This document shows positions 54,195 to 63,678 of a DNA stretch of 64,000 nucleotides, one piece after another. Made by a program: the position numbers and the translations under genes. Under the pieces are notes generated by a model, which did no database searches, was not told the DNA's origin, and saw only the letters and a list, made by a program, of their open reading frames with translations. Source of the DNA: Acidobacteriota bacterium (GTDB taxonomy: Bacteria; Acidobacteriota; Terriglobia; Terriglobales; SCQP01); contig JAKASR010000005.1 of the NCBI GenBank assembly GCA_021818955.1, positions 94,227 to 158,226 of the forward strand, read 5' to 3'. Each line of letters opens with the position of its first letter. Position 1 is the first letter of the stretch.

Positions 54195-55025
54195 ATGAAA
54201 CTGCCCCATTCCACTCGGATCTCCCGGCGCCTTCTTCCAGGCTGCCTCGCATTCCCCTCGCTGCTCCTCGTAATATTGCTGGCGCTGCCGGCGATGCAGC
54301 TACTGGCCGTGCCGGCCAGCGCGGGAACCACGCAAGGCGGACAGACCCATGCGCTCGATCAATCGATTGCGAAATATCTGCAGCGGCAATTTGCCTCGAA
54401 CAATAACTTGAAAGATGTTCAAGTGTCGGTATCCGACCGCGTGGTCACGCTCAGCGGCACAGTGCCGGATTACCGCTCCTTGCTCAATGCCAACGATATG
54501 GCGCGCGGCGTACAATCGGTCAATGGCGTGATTGATCACCTGACCGTCAATGCGCCGCAAGTTGAAGACGCTAAGCTACGCAATGAAATCGCGCAGCGGC
54601 TGACTTACAGCCGGTTTGGCATGGGCCAGATCTTCAACGGCATTAAAGTTGCCGTGAATAACGGCGTGGTTACGCTTTCCGGGCAGGTGGTGGATTATCC
54701 CAGCCGCGACTCGGCGGTCTCCATCGCCTCCGATACCAAAGGCGTGCGCAGAGTGGTGGACCACATCAAAGTGGCGCCGCTTTCGCCGTTCGACAATCAA
54801 ATCCGATATGAGGCTTACCGGGCAATTTACAAAAACCCGAATCTGCTGCGTTACGCGATGAACCCGGCGCATACCATCCGCATCCTGGTTAATAACGGCC
54901 ACGTGACGCTCTGGGGCGTAGTGAACAACAAGATGGATAAGCAACTGGCTTATCAGGCGGTGATGGGTCTGCCCAACGTGTTTAGCGTGAAAAATGACTT
55001 GGTGGTTGCAGGCGGAGGAAAATAG
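54195..55025 (+). CDS. Exported BON-domain protein (three BON domains)
   Basis: A 276-aa protein with a signal peptide (about 20-44, ending ASA). Three BON domains follow: VQVSVSDRVVTLSGTVPDY, IKVAVNNGVVTLSGQVVDY and IRILVNNGHVTLWGVVNNK, each with the Gly-x-Val core. BON domains bind phospholipid surfaces, and similar OsmY-like proteins protect the envelope. GGGGGTGA precedes the ATG. Confidence 0.87.
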   Translation: MKLPHSTRISRRLLPGCLAFPSLLLVILLALPAMQLLAVPASAGTTQGGQTHALDQSIAKYLQRQFASNNNLKDVQVSVSDRVVTLSGTVPDYRSLLNANDMARGVQSVNGVIDHLTVNAPQVEDAKLRNEIAQRLTYSRFGMGQIFNGIKVAVNNGVVTLSGQVVDYPSRDSAVSIASDTKGVRRVVDHIKVAPLSPFDNQIRYEAYRAIYKNPNLLRYAMNPAHTIRILVNNGHVTLWGVVNNKMDKQLAYQAVMGLPNVFSVKNDLVVAGGGK

Positions 55026-55078
55026 CATCCGCTAGACCCAACCCGAATCCTCCGCAAGCGGAAACGCGGGCTGAAGGC

Positions 55079-56236
55079 ATGCAGCCGGTGGAGCGCGAAA
55101 GCGCTGCCTCCTCGGCTGCTGCGCGTCAGCCTGTGCCCTGGTTCTTCGATCTCCGCACCTTCCGCAGCCTGATGACGACGCTGCTGGTGCTGCTGGCGCT
55201 GGGCTTTCTCTACCTGGCGCACAACACCCTGATCGTCTTTCTATTCGCCATATTTTTTGCGTACATCCTTGAGCCGCTGGTGGACCGAATCCAGGGTCGT
55301 CTGGGCTGGGGACGCGGGCGCGCCATTGCGCTGCTCTATGGCACGCTGCTGGTTGGACTGGGACTGCTGGTGTTGCTGCTGGGGCCTCATATCCTGCACC
55401 AGGGAGAAAACCTCGCCCGTCAATTGCCTTCGCTCTTGGCCAAGATCAGTTCGGGACAACTGGCCCATCAAATCGGGCAGGAGCACGGCTGGAGTCCCCA
55501 TACCCAGTCGGTGCTGCACGATTTTCTGGTCGGGCATCAGGCTGATATCCAGAAAATCGAGCATTGGTTTACCCGCAACGCCGGCCAACTGGCGAAGCGA
55601 AGCTGGTGGCTGGTGCTAATCCCGATCCTGGCGGTGTTTTTTCTCAAAGACGGCCACGAGTTCGGCCAAATGATGGCTGAACTGTTTGAAAAGCGCCGGC
55701 AACGGGAGTTTCTGCGCGGCCTGCTTTCCGATCTGCACACGGTGCTGTCGCAATTCATCCGCGCTCAATTGACGCTCACGCTCCTGGCGCTGGGAGTTTA
55801 TAACCTGGGCTTTGCCCTGCTGCGGCTTCCCTACCCTTTTGCGCTGGGGACGCTGGCGGGTCTGCTGGAATTCATCCCCATGCTGGGACCGCTCACGGCC
55901 GCGGCTGTGGTGTTGATGGTGGCCGTGCTGACCGGTTATGCGCATATCCTCTGGCTGCTGATTTTTCTGGGCCTGTTCCGGCTGATGCAGGATTATTACA
56001 ATTCTCCCCACATCATGGGGCACGGGGTCGAACTGCATCCGCTGGCGGTCGTTTTCGGCGTGTTAGTCGGCGGCGAAATTGCCGGCGTGATCGGAGTTTA
56101 TCTTTCCATTCCCGTGATCGCCAGCCTGCGCGTAGTGGTGCGCCGCTGGCGCAGCTATCAGAATATGCACCTGGTCGAGATTCCCTTCGAATCTGCGCCG
56201 GCTCTGGAGACACCGACCGATGTTTCCGGGCAATAA
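55079..56236 (+). CDS. AI-2E family transporter (PerM-like)
   Basis: A 385-aa membrane protein with about eight helices. The family hallmarks FAYILEPLVDRIQ, the central amphipathic region (residues 110-190), and LLEFIPMLGPLTAAAVVLMVA are evident. Family members export AI-2 or act as Na+/H+ antiporters. Start at 55079, 54 bp after the BON gene, so probably co-transcribed. Confidence 0.88.
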   Translation: MQPVERESAASSAAARQPVPWFFDLRTFRSLMTTLLVLLALGFLYLAHNTLIVFLFAIFFAYILEPLVDRIQGRLGWGRGRAIALLYGTLLVGLGLLVLLLGPHILHQGENLARQLPSLLAKISSGQLAHQIGQEHGWSPHTQSVLHDFLVGHQADIQKIEHWFTRNAGQLAKRSWWLVLIPILAVFFLKDGHEFGQMMAELFEKRRQREFLRGLLSDLHTVLSQFIRAQLTLTLLALGVYNLGFALLRLPYPFALGTLAGLLEFIPMLGPLTAAAVVLMVAVLTGYAHILWLLIFLGLFRLMQDYYNSPHIMGHGVELHPLAVVFGVLVGGEIAGVIGVYLSIPVIASLRVVVRRWRSYQNMHLVEIPFESAPALETPTDVSGQ

Positions 56237-56368
56237 AAGCAGCGCTGAATTCGGGACGGCATTTTCAAAGACGCTTCCGCAATCCACTTTTTAGAGGCCC
56301 AGCCGAGTTTCCTGTTAGGCTAAAACTGAGCGGCGGAAACAGCGCTGGAAAAGCCGCGGGAGAAAGGC

Positions 56369-57301
56369 GTGAGCGCACAAGTTTTAGACGGCGCGGCCAT
56401 TGCCGCGCTAATCCGGGTTGAAGCCAGGCTGGATTGCGAACGGCTGCGGGCACGGGGCGCAAAGCCGCGCCTGGCGGTGGTGCTGGTGGGTAATAACCCC
56501 GCCTCGGAAATCTATGTTCGCAGCAAAATCAAAGCCTGTGCCGAGGTCGGGATTGAATCGGAAAAGTTGACGCCGGAAGAGGGCATTTCCACCGCTGAGC
56601 TCGTCGAAGTGGTGGAATCGCTCAATGCCCGCGAGGATGTGGATGGAATTCTGGTGCAATTGCCGCTGCCCAAGCAGGTGGAAACGCGGCAGGTGCTGGA
56701 GCGCCTGGCGCCAGAGAAGGACGTGGATGGCTTGCATCCCGCCAATCTGGGGCGGCTGCTCAGCGGCCGGGCGGGGCTGGCGCCCTGCACGCCGGCGGGA
56801 ATTCTGCAAATATTGAAACGCAGCCGCATCGAGCTGGCCGGACGCGAGGCGGTGGTGGTGGGCCGCAGCGAGCTGGTGGGCAAGCCCGCGGCGCTGTTGC
56901 TGCTGGCGGAGAACGCCACCGTCACGCTCTGCCACTCGCGCACCCGCGATTTGGCGGCGGTCTGCCGCCGGGCCGACATCCTGGTCGCGGCTATGGGCAA
57001 GCCGGCGCTGATCGGGCGCGAGTACCTGCGCCCGGGAGTGGTGGTGGTTGACGTGGGCACCAACCGGCTGAGCGCCCGCTCGGATGTAGAAAAGTACTTT
57101 CCTGGCGACGCGGCGCGGCTGGCGGAATGGGAACGGCGCGGCTCCACTTTGATCGGCGACGTGGATCCACGCGCCTCGCGGGAGTTCGCGGCGGCCTATA
57201 CTCCCGTTCCCGGCGGCGTTGGCCCGCTCACGGTGGCCATGCTGATGTCCAACACCTTGACCGCCGCGCGCGCTCGCCGCGGCCTGGCGGCAAGCGTATG
57301 A
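56369..57301 (+). CDS. folD: Methylenetetrahydrofolate dehydrogenase/cyclohydrolase
   Basis: A 310-aa bifunctional enzyme interconverting 5,10-methylene- and 10-formyl-THF. Motifs: YVRSKIKACAEVGIESE (catalytic Lys), VQLPLPKQV, PCTPAGILQILK, VVGRSELVGKPAALLLL and PVPGGVGPLTVAMLM. It starts with GTG at 56369 with AGAAAGG upstream. coaE follows 32 bp later. Confidence 0.94.
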   Translation: MSAQVLDGAAIAALIRVEARLDCERLRARGAKPRLAVVLVGNNPASEIYVRSKIKACAEVGIESEKLTPEEGISTAELVEVVESLNAREDVDGILVQLPLPKQVETRQVLERLAPEKDVDGLHPANLGRLLSGRAGLAPCTPAGILQILKRSRIELAGREAVVVGRSELVGKPAALLLLAENATVTLCHSRTRDLAAVCRRADILVAAMGKPALIGREYLRPGVVVVDVGTNRLSARSDVEKYFPGDAARLAEWERRGSTLIGDVDPRASREFAAAYTPVPGGVGPLTVAMLMSNTLTAARARRGLAASV

Positions 57302-57333
57302 ACCGCTGGACTGTGCGGTAGGCTCCCCCTAAA

Positions 57334-57942
57334 ATGCTGCGCATCGGTTTAACCGGCGGGCTGGCGGCGGGGAAAAGCCTGGTGGCGGAGTCTTTTCGCG
57401 CCGCCGGCATTCCCGTGCTGGACGCCGACTGCATCGGCCGCGAACTGCTGGACACCGATGAACGCTTGCGCGCGGCGGTGCAATCCGCTTTTGGCCTGTC
57501 AGACGCTCCGGAAAAACTCGATCGCCGCGAACTGGCCCGGCGGGCATTTTCGGCGCCGGGAGCGCAGAAACGGTTGAATGCCCTGCTCCACCCCGCCATC
57601 CGCGCCGAGGTTAATGCGCGTCTGCGGGCCATGGAAAAGAAAGGGGTCGAACGGGCGGCGGTGGAGGCGGCCTTGCTGCTTGAAGCAGGATTGGCCGGCG
57701 ATTTTGATGCGATGGTGCTGGTCGAGGCCGAAAACCACGACCAGTTGGAGCGTTTTCAGGCGCGCACCGGATTGAGCCGCGAAGAAGCCGCGGCGCGCCT
57801 GCGGCTGCAATGGACGAATGAGGTCAAACGTTTGCGGGTCCAGGAATCCGGACGCCCGTTTTTCATCATTGCCAACCGGGGTAGCCGGCAGGAATTGAGT
57901 TTGCAGGCGGAATCTTGCGTATCCTGGCTGAAAAGTTTATGA
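57334..57942 (+). CDS. coaE: Dephospho-CoA kinase
   Basis: A 202-aa kinase for the last step of coenzyme A synthesis. The P-loop GLTGGLAAGKS, DADCIGREL, and the LLHPAIRAEV and VEAALLLEAGL segments are present. Its lid region has an FQARTGLSREEAAARLRLQ. It is coupled to folD upstream. Confidence 0.92.
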   Translation: MLRIGLTGGLAAGKSLVAESFRAAGIPVLDADCIGRELLDTDERLRAAVQSAFGLSDAPEKLDRRELARRAFSAPGAQKRLNALLHPAIRAEVNARLRAMEKKGVERAAVEAALLLEAGLAGDFDAMVLVEAENHDQLERFQARTGLSREEAAARLRLQWTNEVKRLRVQESGRPFFIIANRGSRQELSLQAESCVSWLKSL

Positions 57943-58014
57943 GTATTTAAATCGCGGTTTTCAGGTTTCCACACTTTGAATCGGAACGAGCCGGAAGGGC
58001 GATCAGCCACCGTT

Positions 58015-58719
58015 ATGAACCCTAAATTGTCGAGCGACACTCCCGAATCCCGCTTACGGGTGGAGTTTAATTCCTGGGCGACGAGCGGCCGGGGCGAGGA
58101 AATGGCCGCCCACCACCTGCCGATCGTGCTCCCCATGCTGGAACGCATGCAGCCCGGGCCGCGGGAACGCTGGTTGGATCTGGGCTGCGGCTCGGGTTGG
58201 TTGATGCGGATGCTCGCGGAGCGCTATCCGCAAGCCGAGTTCACCGGCGTGGATATTTCCGACGCCATGATCGAACGCGCCCGCCAGGCGGCGGGCGACC
58301 GGCGCAATCTGCGCTTTCTCGCCGGCAGCGCCGGGCGGATTCCCGCCCAAGCCCAGGCGTTCACGCGCGTCGTTTCGGTCGAATCGGCTTATTACTGGCC
58401 CGATCCGGCACGCGCGGCAAGAGAAATCCGGCGCGTGCTGGCGGCGCGGGGCGAAGCCTGGGTGCTGATCAATTATTACGACGATAATCCCTTTGTCTCG
58501 CTTTGGCGCCGGCATTTGCCGGTCGAGGTGCACCGGCTATCCGCCCGGCAATGGGAAAACTTGTTTGCCGAGGCCGGGTTTACGCATGTCCGCACCGAAC
58601 GCATTCCCGATCCATCGCCAACTCCGGAGGTTTATAACGGCCGCTGGTTTCGTGATGCGGAGGAGTTGAAAAAATTTAAGGCAATGGGCGCGCTGCTGAT
58701 CGTCGGCGCAGCGCATTGA
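58015..58719 (+). CDS. Class I SAM-dependent methyltransferase
   Basis: From the ATG at 58015 the product has 234 aa. SAM motif I is WLDLGCGSGWLMRML, motif II FTGVDISDAMIERARQ, and SVESAYYWPDPARAAREIRRVL follows. Methyltransf_11-like. A TTG at 57976 would add 13 residues. Substrate unknown. Confidence 0.85.
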   Translation: MNPKLSSDTPESRLRVEFNSWATSGRGEEMAAHHLPIVLPMLERMQPGPRERWLDLGCGSGWLMRMLAERYPQAEFTGVDISDAMIERARQAAGDRRNLRFLAGSAGRIPAQAQAFTRVVSVESAYYWPDPARAAREIRRVLAARGEAWVLINYYDDNPFVSLWRRHLPVEVHRLSARQWENLFAEAGFTHVRTERIPDPSPTPEVYNGRWFRDAEELKKFKAMGALLIVGAAH

Positions 58720-58836
58720 GTCCAGCGCCGGGCGCAAAGTCATTGCCATTTTGAAGTACAGCCCGCGTGAGAGTGAGAGCGGGGAGTCCAGCGCGCTGGG
58801 CTGGGGAATTGGAAGCTTCCCTGCTACATTTTATCC

Positions 58837-59982
58837 ATGAGGCGATCACTACGACCCGTGGCGCTGGCCTTTGTTCTGGCCGGCGGATTTTTGCTGTACA
58901 CCAGCCTGCGTTCCGGCTATCACGGCTTGCTGCGCGGCCATGTACGGCTGGTGGAAGCGGCGCCCCAGGCCCGTTATGAGCCGGGGGAAATGGATAATAT
59001 CCATATCTACCGGCGGGTGCGCCCGGCGGTGGTCAACATCACCTCGCAAATTATCCAGTGGAGTTTTCTGTTTGGCCCCCAACCGGCCTCGGGCCAAGGC
59101 TCGGGCTTCATCATTGACCCGAATGGCTACATCCTGACTAACTATCATGTCATTCGCGGCGCCAACCGCCTGCGCGTGACCTGGACTCCGGCGCGCAATC
59201 AATCGCGCACGTTCGATGTGCAATTTGTGCGCTCGGCTCCCTCCATGGACCTGGCGGTGGTGAAAATCGCCGCTACGCGGCTGCCGACGGTGACGCTGGG
59301 CGATTCGTCCAACCTGCAAGTTGGGCAAAAGGTGCTGGCCATCGGCAATCCCTTCGGGCTGCCCGGCACGATGACGCGCGGCATTATCAGCTCCATTCGC
59401 ACGGTGCGGGAGCCGGGCGGCCGCGTGGATATCGTCAACGCGATCCAGACCGACGCCGCCATTAATCCCGGCAACAGCGGTGGCCCGCTGCTGAACTCGC
59501 AAGGCCAGGTCATCGGCATCAACACCGAGATCTATGCCGCTACCGGCGCGAATGTCGGCATCGGCTTCGCCATACCTATCAATGAAGCCAAAGCGGTGAT
59601 TCATGACCTGATTACTACCGGACACGTGCAGCGCCCCAGCCTGGGTTTGGGCCAATATATCGATCTTTCGCCCTCGATTGCGGAACAACTGAATCTGCCG
59701 GTGCAGTATGGTGTGCTGCTGGTCGCCCCGGAACGCGGCGGTGCTATAGCCCATGCCGGCCTGCGCGGCGGCACTCAACCCGGCTACTATGGCGATACAC
59801 CGGTGAATTTTGGCGGGGACATCATCACGGCGCTCAACGGACAAAAAGTTGAAAGCCGGTCCGACCTCAGCCGCTTGTTAATCTCGAAAAAGGCTGGACA
59901 AACGGTTACGTTGACGCTATACCGCGGCAATCGGAAATTGCAAATTCCCGTACGGCTGGGGCGCAGCGTGAGTGATGAGTAA
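58837..59982 (+). CDS. HtrA/DegP-like serine protease
   Basis: A 381-aa protein with an N-terminal membrane anchor (residues 7-24). The S1C protease triad is visible: NYHVI (His), SMDLAVVKI (Asp) and PGNSGGPLL (Ser). A single C-terminal PDZ domain includes GGDIITALNGQKV. It should degrade or refold misfolded periplasmic proteins. Confidence 0.91.
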   Translation: MRRSLRPVALAFVLAGGFLLYTSLRSGYHGLLRGHVRLVEAAPQARYEPGEMDNIHIYRRVRPAVVNITSQIIQWSFLFGPQPASGQGSGFIIDPNGYILTNYHVIRGANRLRVTWTPARNQSRTFDVQFVRSAPSMDLAVVKIAATRLPTVTLGDSSNLQVGQKVLAIGNPFGLPGTMTRGIISSIRTVREPGGRVDIVNAIQTDAAINPGNSGGPLLNSQGQVIGINTEIYAATGANVGIGFAIPINEAKAVIHDLITTGHVQRPSLGLGQYIDLSPSIAEQLNLPVQYGVLLVAPERGGAIAHAGLRGGTQPGYYGDTPVNFGGDIITALNGQKVESRSDLSRLLISKKAGQTVTLTLYRGNRKLQIPVRLGRSVSDE

Positions 59983-60064
59983 AAAAACCGCCAAGCGCGG
60001 GCTAATACCTGCCAAAGACGGCTGGCCGCCAGCGGAATACTCCATATGGCGAATAGGTGCGGAA

Positions 60065-60104
60065 AAGAGTTCGTGGTAGGAGTCACCGGACTCTTGGCTT
60101 TTTC
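60065..60104 (+). terminator. Weak terminator candidate after the HtrA-like gene
   Basis: AAGAGT and ACTCTT arms with an inner GGT/ACC pairing are followed by GGCTTTTT, about 85 bp after the stop. Imperfect, so low confidence. Confidence 0.3.
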
Positions 60105-60214
60105 GGCTCAATCTTAAGCTTTACTTCAGGTTGGGCAGTTAAGCTTTATAGGTTCAGGATGCGGGTTTCTCGCCGGCCTTGAATTCATTCACCCGCAGCA
60201 AAAGGAGCCATTTC

Positions 60215-61327
60215 ATGAAGCATACAGGTGCGTTGCGCGCCGCCAGCGTATGGGCGGCGGGAGTTGCGACGCTTGGTTTCACGCTCGCCGCATATGGCCA
60301 TACGCGGTCCGCGGCGGCTCCCTCCCGCACGGCGGCGCAGACGCCGGCCGCTCAGAGCTCAAACCCTTCCGGCTATCATCTGATTAAAACCATTCCCGTT
60401 CCCGGCAACACCTTTTGGGATTACCTCAAGTTCCAACCCTCGACCCGGCGGCTGTTCATCGCGCATGGCAACCACGTCTCAGTGGTCAATGTGGATACGG
60501 GCAAGGTGGTGGCCGAAATCGGCGGCATGCAAGGCATTCACGGCGTCGTGCTCGCGCCGGAATTCAACCGCGGCTTTGTCACCGATGGCCGCGCCGCCAA
60601 GGTTTGGATCTTTAATCTGCGCACGCTCAAGGTGATAGGCAGCGCGCCGGCCGACCGCGATGCCGACGGCGATGTTTACGATCCCGCCTCGAAACGTGTT
60701 TTCACCATGAACGGCGATTCGCACACCTCCACCGTCATTGACGCGCGCACGGGCAAAGTCGTGGGCCATATCGCGCTTGGCGGCGGCCCCGAGTTTCCCG
60801 TAGCGGATGGGCGCGGCCACGTCTACGCCAACATCGAAACCACCAGCGAAATTGTTGACATCAACTCGCGCACCATGAAGATTGTGCATCGCTGGCCATT
60901 GGCTCCCGGACAACATCCCAGCGGTCTGGCGATTGATGCCAGGCATCACATTCTGTTTTCCGGCTGCCATAACCAGAAGATGGTGATCATGAACGCGGAG
61001 AATGGCAAAATTCTCGCGACCGTGCCCATTGGCCGTGGCGTGGATGCTGTCCGCTTCGACCCGGGCACCGGCGACGCCTTCAGCTCGAATGGCATGGACG
61101 CCAACCTGACCGTCGTCCATGAGGATTCGCCGACGCGGTTTCACGTGGTTGCAAATGTTTCCACCGAGCGAGGCGCGCGCACTATGGCGCTCGATCCGAC
61201 CACGCACGAGATTTTCCTGGTGACGGCGAAAATGGAGCGCGTGGCCCATGTTCCAGCCGGCGCCCCGCCCTGGCGCCGCTTCCGGCCGGTCCCGAACAGC
61301 TTTCACGTGCTGGTATTCGGCCGCTAA
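60215..61327 (+). CDS. YncE-like beta-propeller protein, exported
   Basis: From the ATG at 60215, with AAGGAG 7 bp upstream, the product has 370 aa. A signal peptide (about 1-32) precedes repeated strands of the YVTN/YncE seven-bladed type (VVNVDTGKVVAEIGG, VIDARTGKVVGHIALG, IMNAENGKILATVPIG). Such proteins bind small ligands or DNA in the periplasm; no defined function. Confidence 0.84.
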   Translation: MKHTGALRAASVWAAGVATLGFTLAAYGHTRSAAAPSRTAAQTPAAQSSNPSGYHLIKTIPVPGNTFWDYLKFQPSTRRLFIAHGNHVSVVNVDTGKVVAEIGGMQGIHGVVLAPEFNRGFVTDGRAAKVWIFNLRTLKVIGSAPADRDADGDVYDPASKRVFTMNGDSHTSTVIDARTGKVVGHIALGGGPEFPVADGRGHVYANIETTSEIVDINSRTMKIVHRWPLAPGQHPSGLAIDARHHILFSGCHNQKMVIMNAENGKILATVPIGRGVDAVRFDPGTGDAFSSNGMDANLTVVHEDSPTRFHVVANVSTERGARTMALDPTTHEIFLVTAKMERVAHVPAGAPPWRRFRPVPNSFHVLVFGR

Positions 61328-61341
61328 ATACCACCCCCCGC

Positions 61342-61370
61342 GCGCCGGCCGGCGACCGCCCGGCCGGCGC
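61342..61370 (+). terminator. Very GC-rich hairpin after the YncE-like gene
   Basis: GCGCCGGCCGG pairs perfectly with CCGGCCGGCGC (11 bp, 7-nt loop), 15 bp after the stop. No U-tract follows, so it may terminate only weakly. Confidence 0.45.
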
Positions 61371-61452
61371 CCCCAACGGGGTTCGCGGGCGGCGCGCTTG
61401 AGCCCGCGGCCACGCCTGCGCGATGAGGATTCCACCTTAGTTTCCGGCCTGG

Positions 61453-61635
61453 ATGGACTCAACTTATTACGCTTTTTTCTACGAATTAAAACATAGGGAA
61501 GGGCGCTCCATCACTCACGGCCCTTTATATCTAACTGATTCGATAAGATTTTTCATCGATTCTGGCCGTGATGAGGTGTTTCTCAACCAGATTCGGAATG
61601 CAATTATGCTTGCTGTGACGCGGGAGATACATTAA
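61453..61635 (+). CDS. Possible small protein of 60 aa
   Basis: A frame opening MDSTYYAFFYELKHREG, from an ATG with no clear ribosome site, in a more AT-rich stretch before the antiterminator gene. No family recognised; it may be a remnant. Confidence 0.3.
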   Translation: MDSTYYAFFYELKHREGRSITHGPLYLTDSIRFFIDSGRDEVFLNQIRNAIMLAVTREIH

Positions 61636-61675
61636 ACTTTCACTACATTGGTTATTTTTGGGACGTTATTTCCAG

Positions 61676-62338
61676 ATGCCCCCAACTAATCAGAATTCCC
61701 CGCAAGAATCTTCTCCAGTGAGACGGATGCCGGAAGCGACCGGCTACGACTCTTCCCCTATACGCGCGGCTTCGGAAGTCCGCTGGCTGGCTGCGTACAC
61801 GCGTCCCAAACATGAGTGCCGGGTGCGGGAATATTGCCAGGACCGGAACATTGAAGCGTTTCTGCCCACCTTTCGCAGTTGGCGGCGTTGGAGCGATCGG
61901 CGCAAACTTCTCGACCTGCCGTTGTTTCCCTCCTATGTGTTCATTCGGGTCGATGAGGAACAGCGGCGGCGCGCGGTTCAGGCGCCGGGGTTTCTATGGT
62001 TCGTGCATCAACAAGGGTATCCGGTGCGGGTGGACGAAGCCGAACTGGAAGCCGTGCGCCAACTGTTGAACAGTGGGTTGCAGTACGACCCCTTGCCGGA
62101 GGCGCAATTAGGGGATGAGATCGAGATTATGCGCGGCCCCTTACAAGGCCAAATCGGCCGTTTGGTGCGCAAACAACAGAACGCGATCGCATTGCTGGTT
62201 TCGGCGATCAATGGAGGGGTGCGCATCACGCTGCCGGACGCCAGTTGGGTGCGCCTGCTGCGTCATCGCTACTCCCGGCCGAAATTGATGCGTCCTCTGC
62301 CGGCGCGTAGCTATAAAAACGGCTTCGAAATCGGTTAA
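61676..62338 (+). CDS. UpxY/NusG-like transcription antiterminator
   Basis: From the ATG at 61676 the product has 220 aa. The NusG N-terminal domain is seen as RWLAAYTRPKHECRVREYCQ, PTFRSWRRW and LPLFPSYVFIRVD. A KOW segment reads LGDEIEIMRGPLQGQIGRLV. UpxY and RfaH relatives prevent early termination in long surface-polysaccharide operons. It stands right before a sugar-nucleotide gene and a WecA-like gene, which fits that role. Confidence 0.86.
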   Translation: MPPTNQNSPQESSPVRRMPEATGYDSSPIRAASEVRWLAAYTRPKHECRVREYCQDRNIEAFLPTFRSWRRWSDRRKLLDLPLFPSYVFIRVDEEQRRRAVQAPGFLWFVHQQGYPVRVDEAELEAVRQLLNSGLQYDPLPEAQLGDEIEIMRGPLQGQIGRLVRKQQNAIALLVSAINGGVRITLPDASWVRLLRHRYSRPKLMRPLPARSYKNGFEIG

Positions 62339-62402
62339 TAGGCATTGCTTTGTCCGGCTCAGGTCTGGAATCGGCGCCGCCGCATGCCGGCCGGGAACGC
62401 GG

Positions 62403-63368
62403 CTAACCAGGCGCGTGCCGGCTCTGGCCGGAAGCGGCGCGCAGGGCGCTTTCGAAATAATCCCAGGAACAGCTCAGTCCGTCTTGCAGTGTGATTCGGG
62501 GCTGCCAGTCCAGGCGGCGGCGGGCGAGCGAGATATCGGGGCAACGGCGGCGAGGATCGTCGGCCGGCAGTGGCCGGAAAACGATCGGGCTGTGTCCGCC
62601 GGATAGCGCCTGAATCAGCCGGGCAAATTCCAGGATGGTGGTTTCCGTGGGATTGCCGAGATTGACCGGGCCGGTTTCTTGCGAGATCAGCAAGCGATAT
62701 AACCCTTCAATCAGGTCGTCCACATAACAGAAGCTGCGCGTTTGTGAACCGTCGCCATAAACGGTTAGCGCTTCGCCGCGCAAAGCCTGGCCAATGAGTT
62801 GGGGCACGACGCGCCCATCATCGAGGCGCATGCGCGGACCGTAGGTATTGAAAATCCGCGCGATTCGTACTGGCTGATTATGCACGCGGTGGTAAGCCAC
62901 GGTCAGCGCCTCGGCGAATCGCTTGCTCTCGTCATAGCAGGAACGCGGCCCGATCGGGTTGACGTGGCCCCAATAATCCTCGCGCTGGGGATGGACTTCA
63001 GGGTCGCCATAGCATTCCGAAGTCGAGCTCAGCAGAAAAACCGCGCGTTTTTCGCGCGCCAGCTCCAGACAATGAAAGACCCCGAAGCTGCCCACTTGCA
63101 AGGTTTCCAGCGGCAGACGGGCATAATCCACCGGACTGGCGGGCGATGCAAAATCGGCCAGCGCGTCCACCGGGCCGGACACCGCGAAGGGCTGGCATAT
63201 ATCGGCTTCCAGCCATTCAAACCGCGGTTCGCCGGAAATATGGGCAAGATTGGCGCGATTGCCGGTGATCAGATTATCGATTCCCACCACCGCATGGCCT
63301 TCGGCCAGCAGCCGGTCGCAAAAATGTGAGCCCAGAAAACCCGAGGCGCCGGTAACCACGATACGCAT
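62403..63368 (-). CDS. NAD-dependent sugar-nucleotide SDR (UDP-glucuronate decarboxylase-like)
   Basis: A 321-aa extended SDR. The Rossmann motif [19 protein letters not shown]-like [13 protein letters not shown] and the catalytic YDESKRFAE (Tyr, Lys) are present; [19 protein letters not shown] is typical of UDP-xylose synthases. It is likely to make UDP-xylose for a surface polysaccharide. A related epimerase activity cannot be excluded. Confidence 0.88.
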   Translation of the reverse strand: MRIVVTGASGFLGSHFCDRLLAEGHAVVGIDNLITGNRANLAHISGEPRFEWLEADICQPFAVSGPVDALADFASPASPVDYARLPLETLQVGSFGVFHCLELAREKRAVFLLSSTSECYGDPEVHPQREDYWGHVNPIGPRSCYDESKRFAEALTVAYHRVHNQPVRIARIFNTYGPRMRLDDGRVVPQLIGQALRGEALTVYGDGSQTRSFCYVDDLIEGLYRLLISQETGPVNLGNPTETTILEFARLIQALSGGHSPIVFRPLPADDPRRRCPDISLARRRLDWQPRITLQDGLSCSWDYFESALRAASGQSRHAPG

Positions 63369-63678
63369 GTATTCAAAAATAGCAGCTATTGGCGAGCCGC
63401 GTTTTTGAAGCGGCTGGTTTCCGGCGCCGGGTTAGCCCCCTGCGGCGAAGGCCCGCACGCTAACGCGGCGGATAGATGGCTGCAGGCTATCTTTGGGAAT
63501 AGGAAAAGAATGGAAAAGAAACAGCGAAAACCGCCGGTTTTTTGCATTTCGCGCTCGAATAAAACGCCAAATTAACGCGGCTTTGACGATATCTTGATCT
63601 TGAATGGACAACGCGCTTTGACTTTGGTAAGATCTGCTGCCAGAATTCCCCGGGATATCCGAGTACCGAAGCAGGCTC
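63369..63678. other. Divergent gap before the WecA-like gene
   Basis: AGCCGC (63395-63400) and GCGGCT (63410-63415) form a 6-bp hairpin in the leader of the minus-strand SDR. AAAACC-GCC-GGTTTT with a T-run at 63527-63543 is a small terminator-like hairpin on the + strand. No gene is supported. Confidence 0.4.
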